From: Pseudomonas frederiksbergensis | Lineage (GTDB): Bacteria > Pseudomonadota > Gammaproteobacteria > Pseudomonadales > Pseudomonadaceae | Assembly (NCBI RefSeq): GCF_035751725.1 | Contig: NZ_CP142104.1 | Span: 1,736,001 to 1,800,000 of the forward strand | Reading direction: 5' to 3' | Length of the DNA stretch: 64,000 nucleotides | Shown here: positions 8,622 to 17,885 of the stretch, one piece after another | How the letters are laid out: each line of letters opens with the position of its first letter | Numbering within the stretch: the stretch's first letter is position 1 | The notes under the pieces: generated by a model | What the model saw: only the letters and a program-made list of their open reading frames with translations | Database searches by the model: none | What the model was told of the DNA's origin: nothing | Translations under genes and position numbers: made by a program

Positions 8622-9320
8622 ATGTCCGCCTGCCAGACGCCTATCATCGTCGCCCTGGATTTTCCTACCCGTGACGCCGCCCTGAAGCTGGCCGACCAGT
8701 TGGACCCCAAGCTTTGCCGGGTCAAGGTCGGCAAGGAGCTGTTCACCAGCTGTGCGTCGGAAATCGTAGGGACGTTGCGTGACAAGGGATTCGAGGTTTT
8801 CCTCGACCTGAAATTCCATGACATTCCCAACACTACCGCCATGGCCGTCAAGGCTGCTGCGGAGATGGGCGTGTGGATGGTCAATGTGCATTGCTCCGGT
8901 GGCCTGCGCATGATGGCTGCCTGTCGTGAAGTGCTGGACCAGCGCAGTGGCCCGAAGCCGCTGCTGATCGGCGTGACCGTGCTGACCAGCATGGAGCGTG
9001 AGGACTTGGCAGGGATCGGCCTGGACATCGAGCCCCAGGAACAAGTGCTGCGCCTGGCGGCGCTGGCGCAAAAGGCCGGGATGGACGGTCTGGTCTGCTC
9101 GGCGCTGGAAGCCGGCGCCCTGAAAGCGGCCCACCCGTCGCTGCAACTGGTGACACCGGGGATTCGCCCGGCCGGCAGCGCGCAGGATGACCAGCGGCGC
9201 ATCCTGACCCCACGCCAGGCCTTGGACGCAGGTTCCGATTACCTGGTGATCGGTCGTCCGATCAGCCAGGCTGCCGATCCGGCCAAGGCGCTGGCTGCGG
9301 TTGTGGCTGAACTGGCCTGA
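8622..9320 (+). CDS. pyrF: orotidine 5'-phosphate decarboxylase
   Basis: It converts OMP to UMP, the last step of de novo pyrimidine synthesis. The 232-residue product is the usual Pseudomonas length. The catalytic [10 protein letters not shown] motif (Asp62, Lys64, Asp67) and the C-terminal phosphate-binding [10 protein letters not shown] are intact. ATG 8622 starts directly before the first beta strand; the frame is open upstream but without family sequence. TACAAT at 8582-8587 is a possible -10. The gene is divergent from the response-regulator operon across about 260 bp. Confidence 0.97.
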   Translation: MSACQTPIIVALDFPTRDAALKLADQLDPKLCRVKVGKELFTSCASEIVGTLRDKGFEVFLDLKFHDIPNTTAMAVKAAAEMGVWMVNVHCSGGLRMMAACREVLDQRSGPKPLLIGVTVLTSMEREDLAGIGLDIEPQEQVLRLAALAQKAGMDGLVCSALEAGALKAAHPSLQLVTPGIRPAGSAQDDQRRILTPRQALDAGSDYLVIGRPISQAADPAKALAAVVAELA

Positions 9321-9339
9321 CTAGGATGCTGTAAACCTT

Positions 9340-9365
9340 GTGGGAGCGAGCTTGCTCGCTCCCAC
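9340..9365. repeat. REP-like palindrome or terminator after pyrF
   Basis: Two perfect 12-bp arms (gtgggagcgagc and its complement) are separated by two bases. This is the common fluorescens-group extragenic palindrome. It lies between the convergent ends of pyrF and the oxidoreductase gene and can act as a bidirectional stop or mRNA-stabilising hairpin. Confidence 0.85.
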
Positions 9366-9415
9366 ATTTGTTTTATGTCAGGCCTTGGGTATCGGGTCTC
9401 ACCGTATGTTTCGCG

Positions 9416-10420
9416 TCAGACCTTCAACACCAACTTCCCGAAATTTTCCCCACTAAACAATCTGGTCAGCGTCTCGGGGAAGGTTTCCAGCCCCTCGACA
9501 ATGTCTTCCTTGCTCTTGAGCTGCCCCTTGGCCATCCAGCCGGCGATCTCCTGCCCGGCGGCGGCGAACTGCGAGGCATAATCCATGACCACGAAACCTT
9601 CCATCCGCGCACGGTTGACCAACAGCGACAGGTAGTTCGCCGGGCCTTTCACTGCTTCCTTGTTGTTGTATTGACTGATGGCGCCGCAGATCACCACGCG
9701 GGCCTTGAGGTTCAGGCGGCTGAGCACCGCATCGAGAATATCGCCGCCGACGTTATCGAAATACACATCCACGCCTTTGGGGCACTCGCGCTTGAGGCCG
9801 GCGTGAACGTCTTCGCTCTTGTAGTCGATGGCACCGTCGAAGCCCAGCTCATCGACCAGGAACTTGCACTTGTCGGCACCGCCGGCAATGCCGACCACAC
9901 GGCAGCCTTTGATCTTGGCGATCTGCCCGGCGATGCTGCCTACCGCGCCGGCGGCGCCAGAAAGCACCACGGTTTCACCGGCCTTCGGCGCGCCGACGTC
10001 CAGCAGGGCGAAATAAGCGGTCATGCCAGTCATGCCCAGCGCGGACAAATAACGGGGCAGTGGCGCCAGTTTCGGATCGACTTTATAGAAACCGCGCGGT
10101 TCGCCGAGGAAGTAATCCTGCACGCCCAGGGCGCCGTTGACGTAATCCCCCACCGCAAATCCCGGGTTATTCGACGCAACCACCTGGCCGACCCCCAATG
10201 CCCGCATGACTTCGCCGATGCCCACCGGTGGGATATAGGACTTGCCCTCGTTCATCCAGCCACGCATGGCCGGGTCCAGGGACAGGTATTCATTCTTGAC
10301 CAGTATCTGGCCCGCTGCCGGTTCGCCAACCGGGACTTGTTGATAAGTGAACGTCTCGCGGGTCGCGGCGCCCACCGGGCGTTTGGCGAGCAGGAACTGG
10401 CGGTTGATCTGGGCGGTCAT
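9416..10420 (-). CDS. MDR-family NADP-dependent oxidoreductase (CurA/leukotriene B4 reductase-like)
   Basis: The 334-residue product is a zinc-free medium-chain reductase of the CurA/PTGR group, which reduces alpha,beta-unsaturated ketones with NADPH. It shows the N-terminal GroES-like domain (LSLDPAMRGWMNEGKSYIPPV), the nucleotide loop SGAAGAVGSIAGQIAK, and YFDNVGGDILDAVL. It lacks the cysteine-rich lobe of zinc alcohol dehydrogenases. ATG 10420 has a TTGAG site 8 nt upstream and is preferred over a GTG at 10429. The gene is divergent from an SDR gene about 220 bp away. Its physiological substrate is unknown. Confidence 0.92.
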   Translation of the reverse strand: MTAQINRQFLLAKRPVGAATRETFTYQQVPVGEPAAGQILVKNEYLSLDPAMRGWMNEGKSYIPPVGIGEVMRALGVGQVVASNNPGFAVGDYVNGALGVQDYFLGEPRGFYKVDPKLAPLPRYLSALGMTGMTAYFALLDVGAPKAGETVVLSGAAGAVGSIAGQIAKIKGCRVVGIAGGADKCKFLVDELGFDGAIDYKSEDVHAGLKRECPKGVDVYFDNVGGDILDAVLSRLNLKARVVICGAISQYNNKEAVKGPANYLSLLVNRARMEGFVVMDYASQFAAAGQEIAGWMAKGQLKSKEDIVEGLETFPETLTRLFSGENFGKLVLKV

Positions 10421-10643
10421 GACAGGCACTCAAGATGAATGGAGCTTTGTTGATAGACCCTTGATGCGTTCACCGCAAGGTTTGCCTATCCAGCGAATGC
10501 GGGTTGATCCAAAACGGTGATGATGCCCTGGGTGGTGTTATCACTGGCGTTCATGCAGAGCCAACCGGCGATTGGATAGTGCTGCCGTGCCGTTGCGGTC
10601 GGTGGCTAAATCGCAGCGTCAGTAATTCTTCGAGGCAGTGATC

Positions 10644-11405
10644 ATGAGCATGACGTTTTCCGGACAGGTCGCCGTGGTGACGGGCGGCGCGGCGGGCATT
10701 GGCCGCGCCACGGCCCAGGCGTTCGCGGCGCAGCACCTCAAAGTAGTCGTCGCCGACCTGGACGTTGCGGGCGGCGAGGGCACGGTGCAGTTGATTCGCG
10801 AGGCGGGTGGCGAGGCTGTGTTCGTGCGTTGCGACGTGACGTTGGAAAGCGATGTGCGAAATCTCATGGACGAAGTCATCGCCGCGTACGGTCGCCTCGA
10901 TTACGCGTTCAACAACGCTGGCATCGAAATCGAGAAGGGCAAGCTGGCCGACGGTACGCTGGATGAGTTCGACGCGATCATGGGCGTCAACGTCAAGGGT
11001 GTCTGGTTGTGCATGAAATATCAGCTGCCATTGCTGCTGGCCCAGGGTGGTGGCGCCATCGTCAACACGGCCTCCGTTGCAGGGCTCGGGGCGGCGCCGA
11101 AGATGAGTATCTACGCGGCTTCCAAGCATGCCGTCATCGGGTTGACCAAGTCGGCGGCGATTGAATATGCAAAGAAGAAAATCCGTGTGAATGCGGTATG
11201 CCCGGCGGTGATCGACACTGATATGTTCCGTCGGGCCTATGAGGCGGATCCGAAAAAAGGCGAATACGCCAACGCGATGCATCCGGTGGGGAGAATCGGC
11301 AAAGTCGAGGAAATCGCCAGCGCCGTGTTGTATTTGTGCAGCGATGGCGCGGCGTTTACCACGGGGCATTCGTTGGCGGTGGATGGCGGGGCTACGGCAA
11401 TCTAG
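10644..11405 (+). CDS. SDR-family oxidoreductase
   Basis: This 253-residue classical short-chain dehydrogenase/reductase has the cofactor loop TGGAAGIGRA near the N-terminus, NNAG in the fourth strand (YAFNNAGIEIEKG), and the catalytic Tyr and Lys in IYAASKHAV. It also ends with the conserved FTTGHSLAVDGGATAI. An Asp after the second strand (VADLD) suggests a preference for NAD(H). ATG 10644 has GAGG 8 nt upstream; the frame also opens at GTG 10638. The substrate is not predictable from sequence. Confidence 0.92.
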   Translation: MSMTFSGQVAVVTGGAAGIGRATAQAFAAQHLKVVVADLDVAGGEGTVQLIREAGGEAVFVRCDVTLESDVRNLMDEVIAAYGRLDYAFNNAGIEIEKGKLADGTLDEFDAIMGVNVKGVWLCMKYQLPLLLAQGGGAIVNTASVAGLGAAPKMSIYAASKHAVIGLTKSAAIEYAKKKIRVNAVCPAVIDTDMFRRAYEADPKKGEYANAMHPVGRIGKVEEIASAVLYLCSDGAAFTTGHSLAVDGGATAI

Positions 11406-11432
11406 CGAGAGTTGCCGTCTCGTTATAGGACA

Positions 11433-11458
11433 AAGCCCGCACTGGTTGCGGGTTTTCC
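11433..11458 (+). terminator. intrinsic terminator after the SDR gene
   Basis: A six-base-pair stem (cccgca / tgcggg, loop ctggt) is followed directly by a short T-tract (tttt), about 30 bp past the SDR stop codon. Confidence 0.8.
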
Positions 11459-11568
11459 TTTGAGAACGAAGGTTCCCTTGAGGGTTCCGCCAATGTATTT
11501 CAAAGAATGAGAATGAGGCGTTTTCGCGCCTTTCTCTTACATCCTCCCACATCGACCTGTGCTTAACT

Positions 11569-11589
11569 GTTTGTGCAAATAAAACAAAC
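11569..11589. promoter_or_regulatory. inverted repeat upstream of the MocR-type regulator
   Basis: Arms gtttgt and acaaac flank a nine-base AT-rich spacer, 20 bp before the start of the GntR/aminotransferase regulator. MocR-type proteins often bind sites in their own promoter regions, so this is a candidate autoregulatory operator. It has not been tested against other genomes. Confidence 0.35.
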
Positions 11590-11609
11590 GCTTAGGAGCT
11601 TGGTTACTC

Positions 11610-13004
11610 ATGGAGTTGAGAATCGACCGGCAGGCCCTGGTGCCCGTCGTGCAGCAAATTGTCGACGCGTTGGCTGGCTGGATTCGACAGGACGCGGTGG
11701 AACCGGGGACTCGCCTGCCATCGATCAGGCAGCTGGCCCGGGATAATCTATTAAGTCAGGCCAGTGTCCATGAGGCCTGCCAGCGCCTGGTCGCCCAAGG
11801 TTTGTTGGCGTCACGTCACGGCTCGAGTTTTTTTGTTGCCCAGGCCGCTTGCGTCGCCGGGGGCTCGGAGCTCGTCTGGCCGCAAGACGGAATGCCGGGC
11901 CAGAAGGCGCCGGTAGACCCTGCGCGTCACGTATTGAAGTTGGGCTGCGGTGGGCTGCCCGAGAGTTGGCGCGAAAGTGATGACCTGGGGTATGCGATCC
12001 GTCAGGTCACGCGGACCGACATGGCGGGGCTGTTCAACTACAACACGCCACTGGGATTACCCGCCCTGCGCGAGCAACTCGCCAAGCGGTTGAAGCAGCT
12101 TGATATCGATGCCGATGAAAATCGCATCCTGACCACCCAGGGCGCCACTCACGCGCTCGACCTGATCGTGCGGACACTCCTGCGGCCCGGGTGCTGCGTG
12201 GTGGTGGAGAGCCCCGGCTATTCGAACCTGTTCAACCTGCTCAGGCTGCACAAGATAGACATGATCGAATTGCCCAGGACACCGCGTGGCCCGGACGTCG
12301 ATGCCCTCCAGCGTTTGCTGGCGATCCATAGGCCCAGCGCTATTTTCATCAACAGTGCCTGCCACAACCCGACCGGCAGCAGCCTGGCACCGTCCGTGGC
12401 CCAGCGGCTGCTGCAACTGGCCAGCGAGCACGCCATGTTGGTCGTCGAAGACGATGTCTATGCCGATTTCCAGGGCTCAACGCGGGCCCGATTGGCGGCA
12501 CTGAATACCGATGTGATCTATCTGGGCAGTTTTTCGAAGACCTTGAGCAGCTCTTTACGCGTCGGCTTCATAGTGGCCGAGCCGTCCGTTGTTGCGCGCC
12601 TGGGCGAGGTCAAGGAGATCACCTGCATGGGAGCGTCGCGATTCGCCGAGTCGGTGCTGGCGAGCCTCCTGGTCAACGGCGCCTATCGCAAGCTGGTTCA
12701 GCGCCAGCGCCAGCGACTCAATGCCGACATGGCGGTGACGTTGCAACTGCTGGAAGACGCCGATTGGAAAGTGTTTGGCAAACCGGCGGGTGGCCTTTTC
12801 ATCTGGGCGCGTCCGCCGTCGTGTGACTATGCTCAGTTGCAGCATCTGGCCGGGCGGTGCGGCATTCAGTTGTCCTCTCGCACGGCGTTCAGCCCTTCGG
12901 GTGCCGAGACGGATTGGCTGCGGGTCAACGTCGCCTATGCGCGGGATCCCAGGGCCTTGGCATTTTTCCGAGCCACGGCCCTGGATCGACCTCAAGTGTC
13001 CTGA
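11610..13004 (+). CDS. MocR-type regulator: GntR winged helix fused to a PLP-dependent aminotransferase domain
   Basis: The 464-residue product starts with a GntR-type winged helix (residues 1-75: ...PGTRLPSIRQLARDNLLSQ, then ASVHEACQRLVAQGLLASRH). A fold-type I aminotransferase domain follows, with the substrate/PLP segments INSACHNPTGSSL and VVEDDVYADF. The PLP lysine lies in YLGSFSKTLSSSLRVGF. Such MocR/PdxR proteins sense PLP or amino compounds and control nearby genes. The neighbours (an SDR and a chemoreceptor) do not reveal the regulon. An AGGAG lies about 12 nt upstream of the ATG. Confidence 0.93.
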   Translation: MELRIDRQALVPVVQQIVDALAGWIRQDAVEPGTRLPSIRQLARDNLLSQASVHEACQRLVAQGLLASRHGSSFFVAQAACVAGGSELVWPQDGMPGQKAPVDPARHVLKLGCGGLPESWRESDDLGYAIRQVTRTDMAGLFNYNTPLGLPALREQLAKRLKQLDIDADENRILTTQGATHALDLIVRTLLRPGCCVVVESPGYSNLFNLLRLHKIDMIELPRTPRGPDVDALQRLLAIHRPSAIFINSACHNPTGSSLAPSVAQRLLQLASEHAMLVVEDDVYADFQGSTRARLAALNTDVIYLGSFSKTLSSSLRVGFIVAEPSVVARLGEVKEITCMGASRFAESVLASLLVNGAYRKLVQRQRQRLNADMAVTLQLLEDADWKVFGKPAGGLFIWARPPSCDYAQLQHLAGRCGIQLSSRTAFSPSGAETDWLRVNVAYARDPRALAFFRATALDRPQVS

Positions 13005-13115
13005 AAACGACGCGCCTGTAGCTTTTTGCCATTATTCCGACGCCAGCATCTTGTGTTGCGGGGTGTCTCGTTGCGAATCTGCAAATCAACACACATCGGC
13101 AGAGGATTGGGCGCA

Positions 13116-15083
13116 ATGATTTCGGCCGTGCAAGGACGTTTTGCCAATCTGGGTATGGCAAAGAAATTGGGTATCGGGTTTGTCCTGGTGTTGCTGCTCA
13201 CCGCAGTGGTGGCGGCCATTGGCGTCTGGTCCCTGCAAACCATCAGCCATCGGTTCGCGGGTTTGAAGCAGATGTCGTTCCTTAACAGCGAGTTGCTCAA
13301 GGTCCGGCTGCTGGAGCAAGACTTTGCCTTGCGCTCCGACCCCAAGACCGCCGATGCCCTGCGCCAGGGCGTCGATGGGTTGATAGCCCTGGCGAATGAA
13401 CTCAAGGCGCAGTCTGCCAGCAATGTACCGGTGATGGATGATGTCCAGCAGGCTTTGGCGGCCTATCGCAAGGCTTTCGACGAATTCGTCGGGCTGAGTC
13501 AAAGCAAGGACCTCGCCTTGGAGATGGCCAGTTGGTCGGTTTCCAGCGTCGCCAATAACCTGGATGTCTTGCAGGCGGGGCTGGCCGATGACGGCGCCTA
13601 TACCCTGAAGGACTCCGAGGGCAAGGAGGGTGCGCAATTTATCGAGCAGGCCAACCAGGTCAGCGAAGTGTCGCGACTCATGTTGCAGTCGATGAACGAA
13701 GCGCGTGTTCGGCTGGACCAAAGCCGCAAAGGCAGTGATGAAGCCGCTGGGCAAGGCAATATCGAACAGGCCGAGCAGGCCATGAAACTGGCTGAAGAAC
13801 TCAAGGAGGCGGTCAAGGATCCTGGCTATCAAACGGTGCTCAACGAAGTCGCCGGGCACATCGCCGGGTTCAACCAGCAACTGGCGGAATACACCGGCCT
13901 GCTGGCCAAGGAAAAAATTGTCTACCAGCAATTGCACGAACGCGCCGATCAGGTGGTGGCGCGGGTCGACCAGGCGTTCAGCGCCGAAGACAGCGCCATG
14001 CACGCGGAACTGAAGAAAAACTCGCTGATGATCATCGGCTCGTCGGCCTTGGCCCTGTTGGTGGGGTTGGTTGCGGCCTGGGTGATCACCCGGTTGATTG
14101 TCACCCCGCTGCGCAGCGTGATTCGTGTTGCCCAGCAGATAGCCGCCGGTGACCTGAGCGCCAAGGTCGAGGTGACGCGCCGGGACGAGATTGGCCAGTT
14201 GATGTTGGCAATGCAGCAGATGGGGGCCGGGTTGAGCAGTATCGTCAGTGGTCTGCAGTCCGGCATCGAGCAGTTGGCCAGCTCTGCCCAGTCATTGTCA
14301 TCCGTCACTGAACAGACCAACCTGGAAGTCAGCAGCCAGAAAGAGGAAACCGAGCAGGTCGCTACGGCGATGAACCAGATGACCGCCACCGTGCACGATG
14401 TGGCCCGCAATGCGGAGGAGGCGGCGCAAGCGGCGCAGACAGCGGATGACAAGGTTGAAAGCGGCCAGCAGGTGGTGCGCCAGAGCATGGTGCGTATCGA
14501 GCAATTGGCTGACTCGGCCATGATGACCAGCACCAGCATCGAAAGCCTGAGCGCCGAGATACAAAACATCGGCACCGTGCTGGGCGTGATCAAGAGCGTG
14601 GCCGAGCAAACCAACCTGCTGGCCCTCAACGCCGCCATCGAAGCGGCCAGGGCCGGTGAGCAGGGCAGGGGATTCGCGGTCGTGGCCGACGAGGTGCGGG
14701 CGCTGGCCAGGCGTACGCAACAGTCCACCGAGGAGATCGAGCGCCTGGTCGGTGCGCTGCGCTCAGCTGCACAAGCCTCCGTGCAGCAAATCCAGAGCAG
14801 TGGCGAGCTGGTGAAAATGGCGGTCAGCGACGCATTGCAGACTGAAAGCGCTCTGGGCAGCATCGCGGCGGCGGTGTCATTGATCCAGCAAATGAACCAA
14901 CAGATCGCCGCGGCCGCCGAGCAACAGAGCTCCGTGGCCGAAGAAATCAACCGCAGCGTCACCAGCATCCGGGCGAGCGCCGATCAATCGTCCATTGCGA
15001 TGCAAGGCAACGCCGCTTCAAGTATCGAGCTGGCGCAGCTTGGGGTTGAGTTGAAAGAAATGGTGGGGCATTTCAGATTGTGA
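13116..15083 (+). CDS. methyl-accepting chemotaxis protein with HBM-type sensor
   Basis: This 655-residue chemoreceptor has a first membrane helix at about 18-40. Its roughly 260-residue helical periplasmic sensor fits the HBM (helical bimodular) type known for organic-acid receptors. A second helix ([19 protein letters not shown]) and a HAMP domain follow. The cytoplasmic signalling hairpin contains the highly conserved [20 protein letters not shown] tip. ATG 13116 with an AGAGGA site was chosen; the frame opens 30 codons earlier with non-family sequence. There is no C-terminal CheR-binding pentapeptide. The ligand is not predictable here. Confidence 0.93.
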   Translation: MISAVQGRFANLGMAKKLGIGFVLVLLLTAVVAAIGVWSLQTISHRFAGLKQMSFLNSELLKVRLLEQDFALRSDPKTADALRQGVDGLIALANELKAQSASNVPVMDDVQQALAAYRKAFDEFVGLSQSKDLALEMASWSVSSVANNLDVLQAGLADDGAYTLKDSEGKEGAQFIEQANQVSEVSRLMLQSMNEARVRLDQSRKGSDEAAGQGNIEQAEQAMKLAEELKEAVKDPGYQTVLNEVAGHIAGFNQQLAEYTGLLAKEKIVYQQLHERADQVVARVDQAFSAEDSAMHAELKKNSLMIIGSSALALLVGLVAAWVITRLIVTPLRSVIRVAQQIAAGDLSAKVEVTRRDEIGQLMLAMQQMGAGLSSIVSGLQSGIEQLASSAQSLSSVTEQTNLEVSSQKEETEQVATAMNQMTATVHDVARNAEEAAQAAQTADDKVESGQQVVRQSMVRIEQLADSAMMTSTSIESLSAEIQNIGTVLGVIKSVAEQTNLLALNAAIEAARAGEQGRGFAVVADEVRALARRTQQSTEEIERLVGALRSAAQASVQQIQSSGELVKMAVSDALQTESALGSIAAAVSLIQQMNQQIAAAAEQQSSVAEEINRSVTSIRASADQSSIAMQGNAASSIELAQLGVELKEMVGHFRL

Positions 15084-15147
15084 ATTGGCGGTGGGCTGCC
15101 ATCGCTGTTGCTGGCAGGCCAATCCACTCAGCATCTTCATCGACGGT

Positions 15148-15193
15148 CACACCGCCTTCGCAGCAGGCTCGCTTGCAACAAAAAAGCGGTGTG
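15148..15193. repeat. hairpin-forming intergenic repeat between convergent genes
   Basis: Eight-base arms cacaccgc and gcggtgtg enclose a segment containing the 'gcaggctcgctt' string common in Pseudomonas intergenic repeats. It lies between the convergent ends of the chemoreceptor gene and the coiled-coil membrane protein gene. It may act as a terminator, but the A-run precedes the right arm rather than following the stem. Confidence 0.4.
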
Positions 15194-15251
15194 CCACCAG
15201 GATCAGGTATCGAGGCGTGGGCGACCCGGCATCGATGGCGAGGCCCAACGA

Positions 15252-16022
15252 TCAGTCGTAAACCTTCTTCTTCTTCCACTCATCGTTGGCCTCGTCTTCC
15301 TTCAACCCTTCGGTCAACTGGTTCACCTCACCCTCCACAGGCTGAGTGCTGGCCAGGACCTGGGCGTTGGCCCGCGCCAGGAGCTTCTCCAGATAAGCCA
15401 ACTGTTCGGCATAGACCTGCGGTTCCTGCTGCTTGCGCAAATACTGGACACCGCGCTCGAACGCCAGTCGAGCCTGCCCCGGCTGCTCCTGCTGCAAGGC
15501 CTGCTGGCCGAGGTTGTTGAAGAATTCGATGTGCAGCAGCACCAGGATGTGCCGCACCTCACGGATCCAGCGCTTGGCCTCGTTGGGCGGGAGGAACCCG
15601 TCCTGGGCGGCGCGAGTGATCTGGCCGTGCAGGGCCTCGAGCAGGAACCGCACATCCTTGGCCTTCGCTTCGGTCTGGATCGGCGCCGGCGGGTTGTTCA
15701 CCGGAATCGACTCACCCTGGGCGGCCAGCGCCGTCAGTTCGTCCAGTCGAGCCTTGACCTGAGCGTTGGACTTGTCGAGATTGAGCAGGCGCTGGCAGAC
15801 ATTCAGCTCAAGACGCGTGATCAAGAGCTTCAGGGCCGGATTCATCAACTGGCCGGGGAAGGTTTCGGTGAGCTCGCCACAACGACGCAAGCGATCGTTG
15901 AGCTCAACCTTGGTACGGACCTTTTCCAGCTTGTTGTTTTCCACCACATGGTTCATGTAGCCAATGGCGATCAACAGTGCGATCCCGGCTACGACGAGCA
16001 GGGTGATCATGAGTGGTGTCAC
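15252..16022 (-). CDS. conserved hypothetical membrane-anchored coiled-coil protein
   Basis: I do not recognise a characterised family. The 256-residue product has one N-terminal membrane helix (MITLLVVAGIALLIAIGYM) followed by a long, mostly helical, charged region with heptad-like stretches (residues 28-110). A C-terminal helical part resembles a TPR-like pair (AKRWIREVRHILVLLHIEF... QPGQARLAFERGVQYLRKQQ). The tail is lysine-rich. GTG 16022 was chosen because AAAGAGG lies 8 nt upstream; an in-frame ATG at 16010 would lack a site. It is divergent from the tRNA cluster. Confidence 0.75.
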   Translation of the reverse strand: MTPLMITLLVVAGIALLIAIGYMNHVVENNKLEKVRTKVELNDRLRRCGELTETFPGQLMNPALKLLITRLELNVCQRLLNLDKSNAQVKARLDELTALAAQGESIPVNNPPAPIQTEAKAKDVRFLLEALHGQITRAAQDGFLPPNEAKRWIREVRHILVLLHIEFFNNLGQQALQQEQPGQARLAFERGVQYLRKQQEPQVYAEQLAYLEKLLARANAQVLASTQPVEGEVNQLTEGLKEDEANDEWKKKKVYD

Positions 16023-16290
16023 CGGTAAGACCTCTTTAATAGGGTACGCATGTCATGAGTGTAGTGGCTTGGCTTTTAAGCGCATAGGCCCGAACGACGC
16101 GATTAGACGGGCGTCGTGCTGTTTATGGAGCTTGTAGCGGAGTAGGTGCACATTGCCATCATTTGCCTGGCGCGACTATAACGCCTTGGCGGGCGACAGA
16201 ATATAGGCGCCAGAGACCGGACGAAGAAAATCTGCGAAGCCGCCCCAAAGCGGGCGAAGTCATTGATTTAAATAAATTTATATTCGGGGG
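16023..16290. other. intergenic region upstream of the tRNA cluster
   Basis: No coding frame with credible start signals is visible here. The right end (16261-16285) is strongly AT-rich and adjoins the -35 element of the tRNA promoter, so it may act as an UP element. I see nothing else to report. Confidence 0.5.
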
Positions 16291-16319
16291 TTGACGACCC
16301 TCCAATCCATCCATAGAAT
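16291..16319 (+). promoter_or_regulatory. sigma-70 promoter of the tRNA cluster
   Basis: TTGACG at 16291-16296 and TAGAAT at 16314-16319 are separated by exactly 17 bp. A GC-rich discriminator (gcgcgcc) follows, typical of stringently controlled stable-RNA promoters. An AT-rich block lies just upstream. The first tRNA starts about 60 bp downstream. Confidence 0.85.
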
Positions 16320-16381
16320 GCGCGCCACTTACAGCGTAAAGCACTCAGCTAAACGCGATAAGCAGTGAATGTTGTACGTGT

Positions 16382-16457
16382 GTCCCCTTCGTCTAGTGGC
16401 CTAGGACACCGCCCTTTCACGGCGGTAACAGGGGTTCGAGTCCCCTAGGGGACGCCA
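16382..16457 (+). tRNA. tRNA-Glu (anticodon TTC)
   Basis: The 76-nt sequence folds as a cloverleaf with acceptor arms gtcccct/aggggac, anticodon loop cctttcacg (anticodon TTC), T-loop ggttcgagtcc and an encoded CCA end. It is identical to the copy at 16640. Confidence 0.98.
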
Positions 16458-16459
16458 AT

Positions 16460-16535
<76 letters not shown>

Positions 16536-16639
16536 ATTTAAACAGCGTTGCTTTCGGGCAAGGCTGAGTGAAGCCAGAGCCGACATCTTCGGATGCGGAT
16601 TTGGGCACTGAAATACACACCATGTGTTTCAGTTAGTGT

Positions 16640-16715
16640 GTCCCCTTCGTCTAGTGGCCTAGGACACCGCCCTTTCACGGCGGTAACAGGGGTTCGAGTC
16701 CCCTAGGGGACGCCA
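16640..16715 (+). tRNA. tRNA-Glu (anticodon TTC), second copy
   Basis: This copy is base-for-base identical to the tRNA-Glu at 16382 and lies 258 bp downstream. The 104-bp spacer before it holds an imperfect hairpin (actgaaa...tttcagt at about 16603-16634), possibly a processing signal. Confidence 0.98.
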
Positions 16716-16718
16716 TTT

Positions 16719-16794
<76 letters not shown>

Positions 16795-16804
16795 AATTCA
16801 AGAA

Positions 16805-16833
16805 AACGCCGCTCATTTGAGCGGCGTTTTTTT
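16805..16833 (+). terminator. intrinsic terminator of the tRNA cluster
   Basis: A ten-base-pair stem aacgccgctc/gagcggcgtt with a four-base loop is followed by seven T residues. The AAAA run on the left lets it also serve the convergent AraC-type gene on the minus strand. Confidence 0.95.
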
Positions 16834-16850
16834 ATGCGCGCAAAAAACTC

Positions 16851-17711
16851 CTATCCCTCCAGGCTTTGCACCAGGCTTTCCAGCGCCTCTTCATCGGGGG
16901 GCGGCGGTGCAGCGCTCGAGCAGCGTACCTGGTACGCGAGACGGTATTCACTGGGCGTGCAATTGGCGTACTGCTTGAAGGCGCGGGCGAAGTAGGACGG
17001 GTCCTTGAAGCCGGCCTCATAGCCAATGCTGGTGATGGGCATCTGGCTGTTGTCGAGCAATTCCTTGGCGAAGCTCATGCGCTTGTTCAGCACATAGTCG
17101 GTAAAGCCCAGGCCATTGGCCTCCTTGAACACGCGGCTGAAGCGGAACGTGGTCATGCCGCAGCGCTTGGCGAGGTCGCGCTGGTCGATGCTGTCGCGAA
17201 AGTGCTGGTCGATGTACAGCATGATGTGGCTGAGGGCCTGGTGCTTCTGGTGCCCGGAGGTCAGGCGAATGCTGTCCGGCAGCGTCGGGGAGTGGTCGAT
17301 CTGGGAGGTCGAGCCTCGGCCGCCGGATTGGCGACGCAGCTCGCACAGTTGCGTCACAGCGGTCAGGTAACGCTTGCGCTCGGCGGTTGTCAGGGGAAGC
17401 ACCATGTATTCCCAGACGCTCGAGCGCATGGCCCAGACGGCGAGTTCCTCGGAATGTTGCACCGTGAACATGGTGATCGGGATGGCCGGGACCGTGCGCT
17501 TGATGTCCAGCAACCGCCTCAAGCCCTGGGTGTCCGGGCGATCGAAGTGGATACAGATCATGTCGGCCTGCACACCGGTGGGCAGCAGCGCGTTTTTCGC
17601 CAGGGCGCAGTCGCACGCTTGCTCGAACTGGCTGACGAGTTCCTTGGTGGAACGGTCGTGAGTCAGATCGAACCACAACAGCTTTGGCTTTCCAGTCAGA
17701 TTTGGCGCCAT
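16851..17711 (-). CDS. AraC-family regulator with degenerate receiver-like N-terminal domain
   Basis: The 286-residue product has a C-terminal AraC/XylS DNA-binding domain (RDLAKRCGMTTFRFSRVFKE and ITSIGYEAGFKDPSYFARAF, two helix-turn-helix units). Its N-terminal ~125 residues follow a response-regulator pattern (DMICIHFDRPDTQGL, IPITMFTVQ, WEYMVLPLT), but the conserved lysine is replaced (VLPL instead of K-P) and the leading acidic pair is incomplete. It therefore looks like a pseudo-receiver that may not be phosphorylated. It is divergent from flp1 and probably regulates the Tad locus. ATG 17711 is preferred to a TTG at 17762. Confidence 0.88.
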   Translation of the reverse strand: MAPNLTGKPKLLWFDLTHDRSTKELVSQFEQACDCALAKNALLPTGVQADMICIHFDRPDTQGLRRLLDIKRTVPAIPITMFTVQHSEELAVWAMRSSVWEYMVLPLTTAERKRYLTAVTQLCELRRQSGGRGSTSQIDHSPTLPDSIRLTSGHQKHQALSHIMLYIDQHFRDSIDQRDLAKRCGMTTFRFSRVFKEANGLGFTDYVLNKRMSFAKELLDNSQMPITSIGYEAGFKDPSYFARAFKQYANCTPSEYRLAYQVRCSSAAPPPPDEEALESLVQSLEG

Positions 17712-17885
17712 AGGACGACTACTCGGTGGTTCTTCCTGCCCGTTAGCTAGCAGTATTGCCAATGTGCTATCAGTTTGCCGAATTAATTTTTACAGGCCCC
17801 TCGTCCTTTAGTGCTGCGTCCCTCACGCGCCGTTGCCAGCGTTGCGCAAACAGCGGCGATCGCCAGCCGGACAATTTCACGTCCG

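Noticed and set aside
9416..10420. Zinc-dependent alcohol dehydrogenase reading of the MDR gene
   Set aside because: The cysteine-rich structural zinc lobe and catalytic zinc ligands are absent; it fits the zinc-free CurA/PTGR group.
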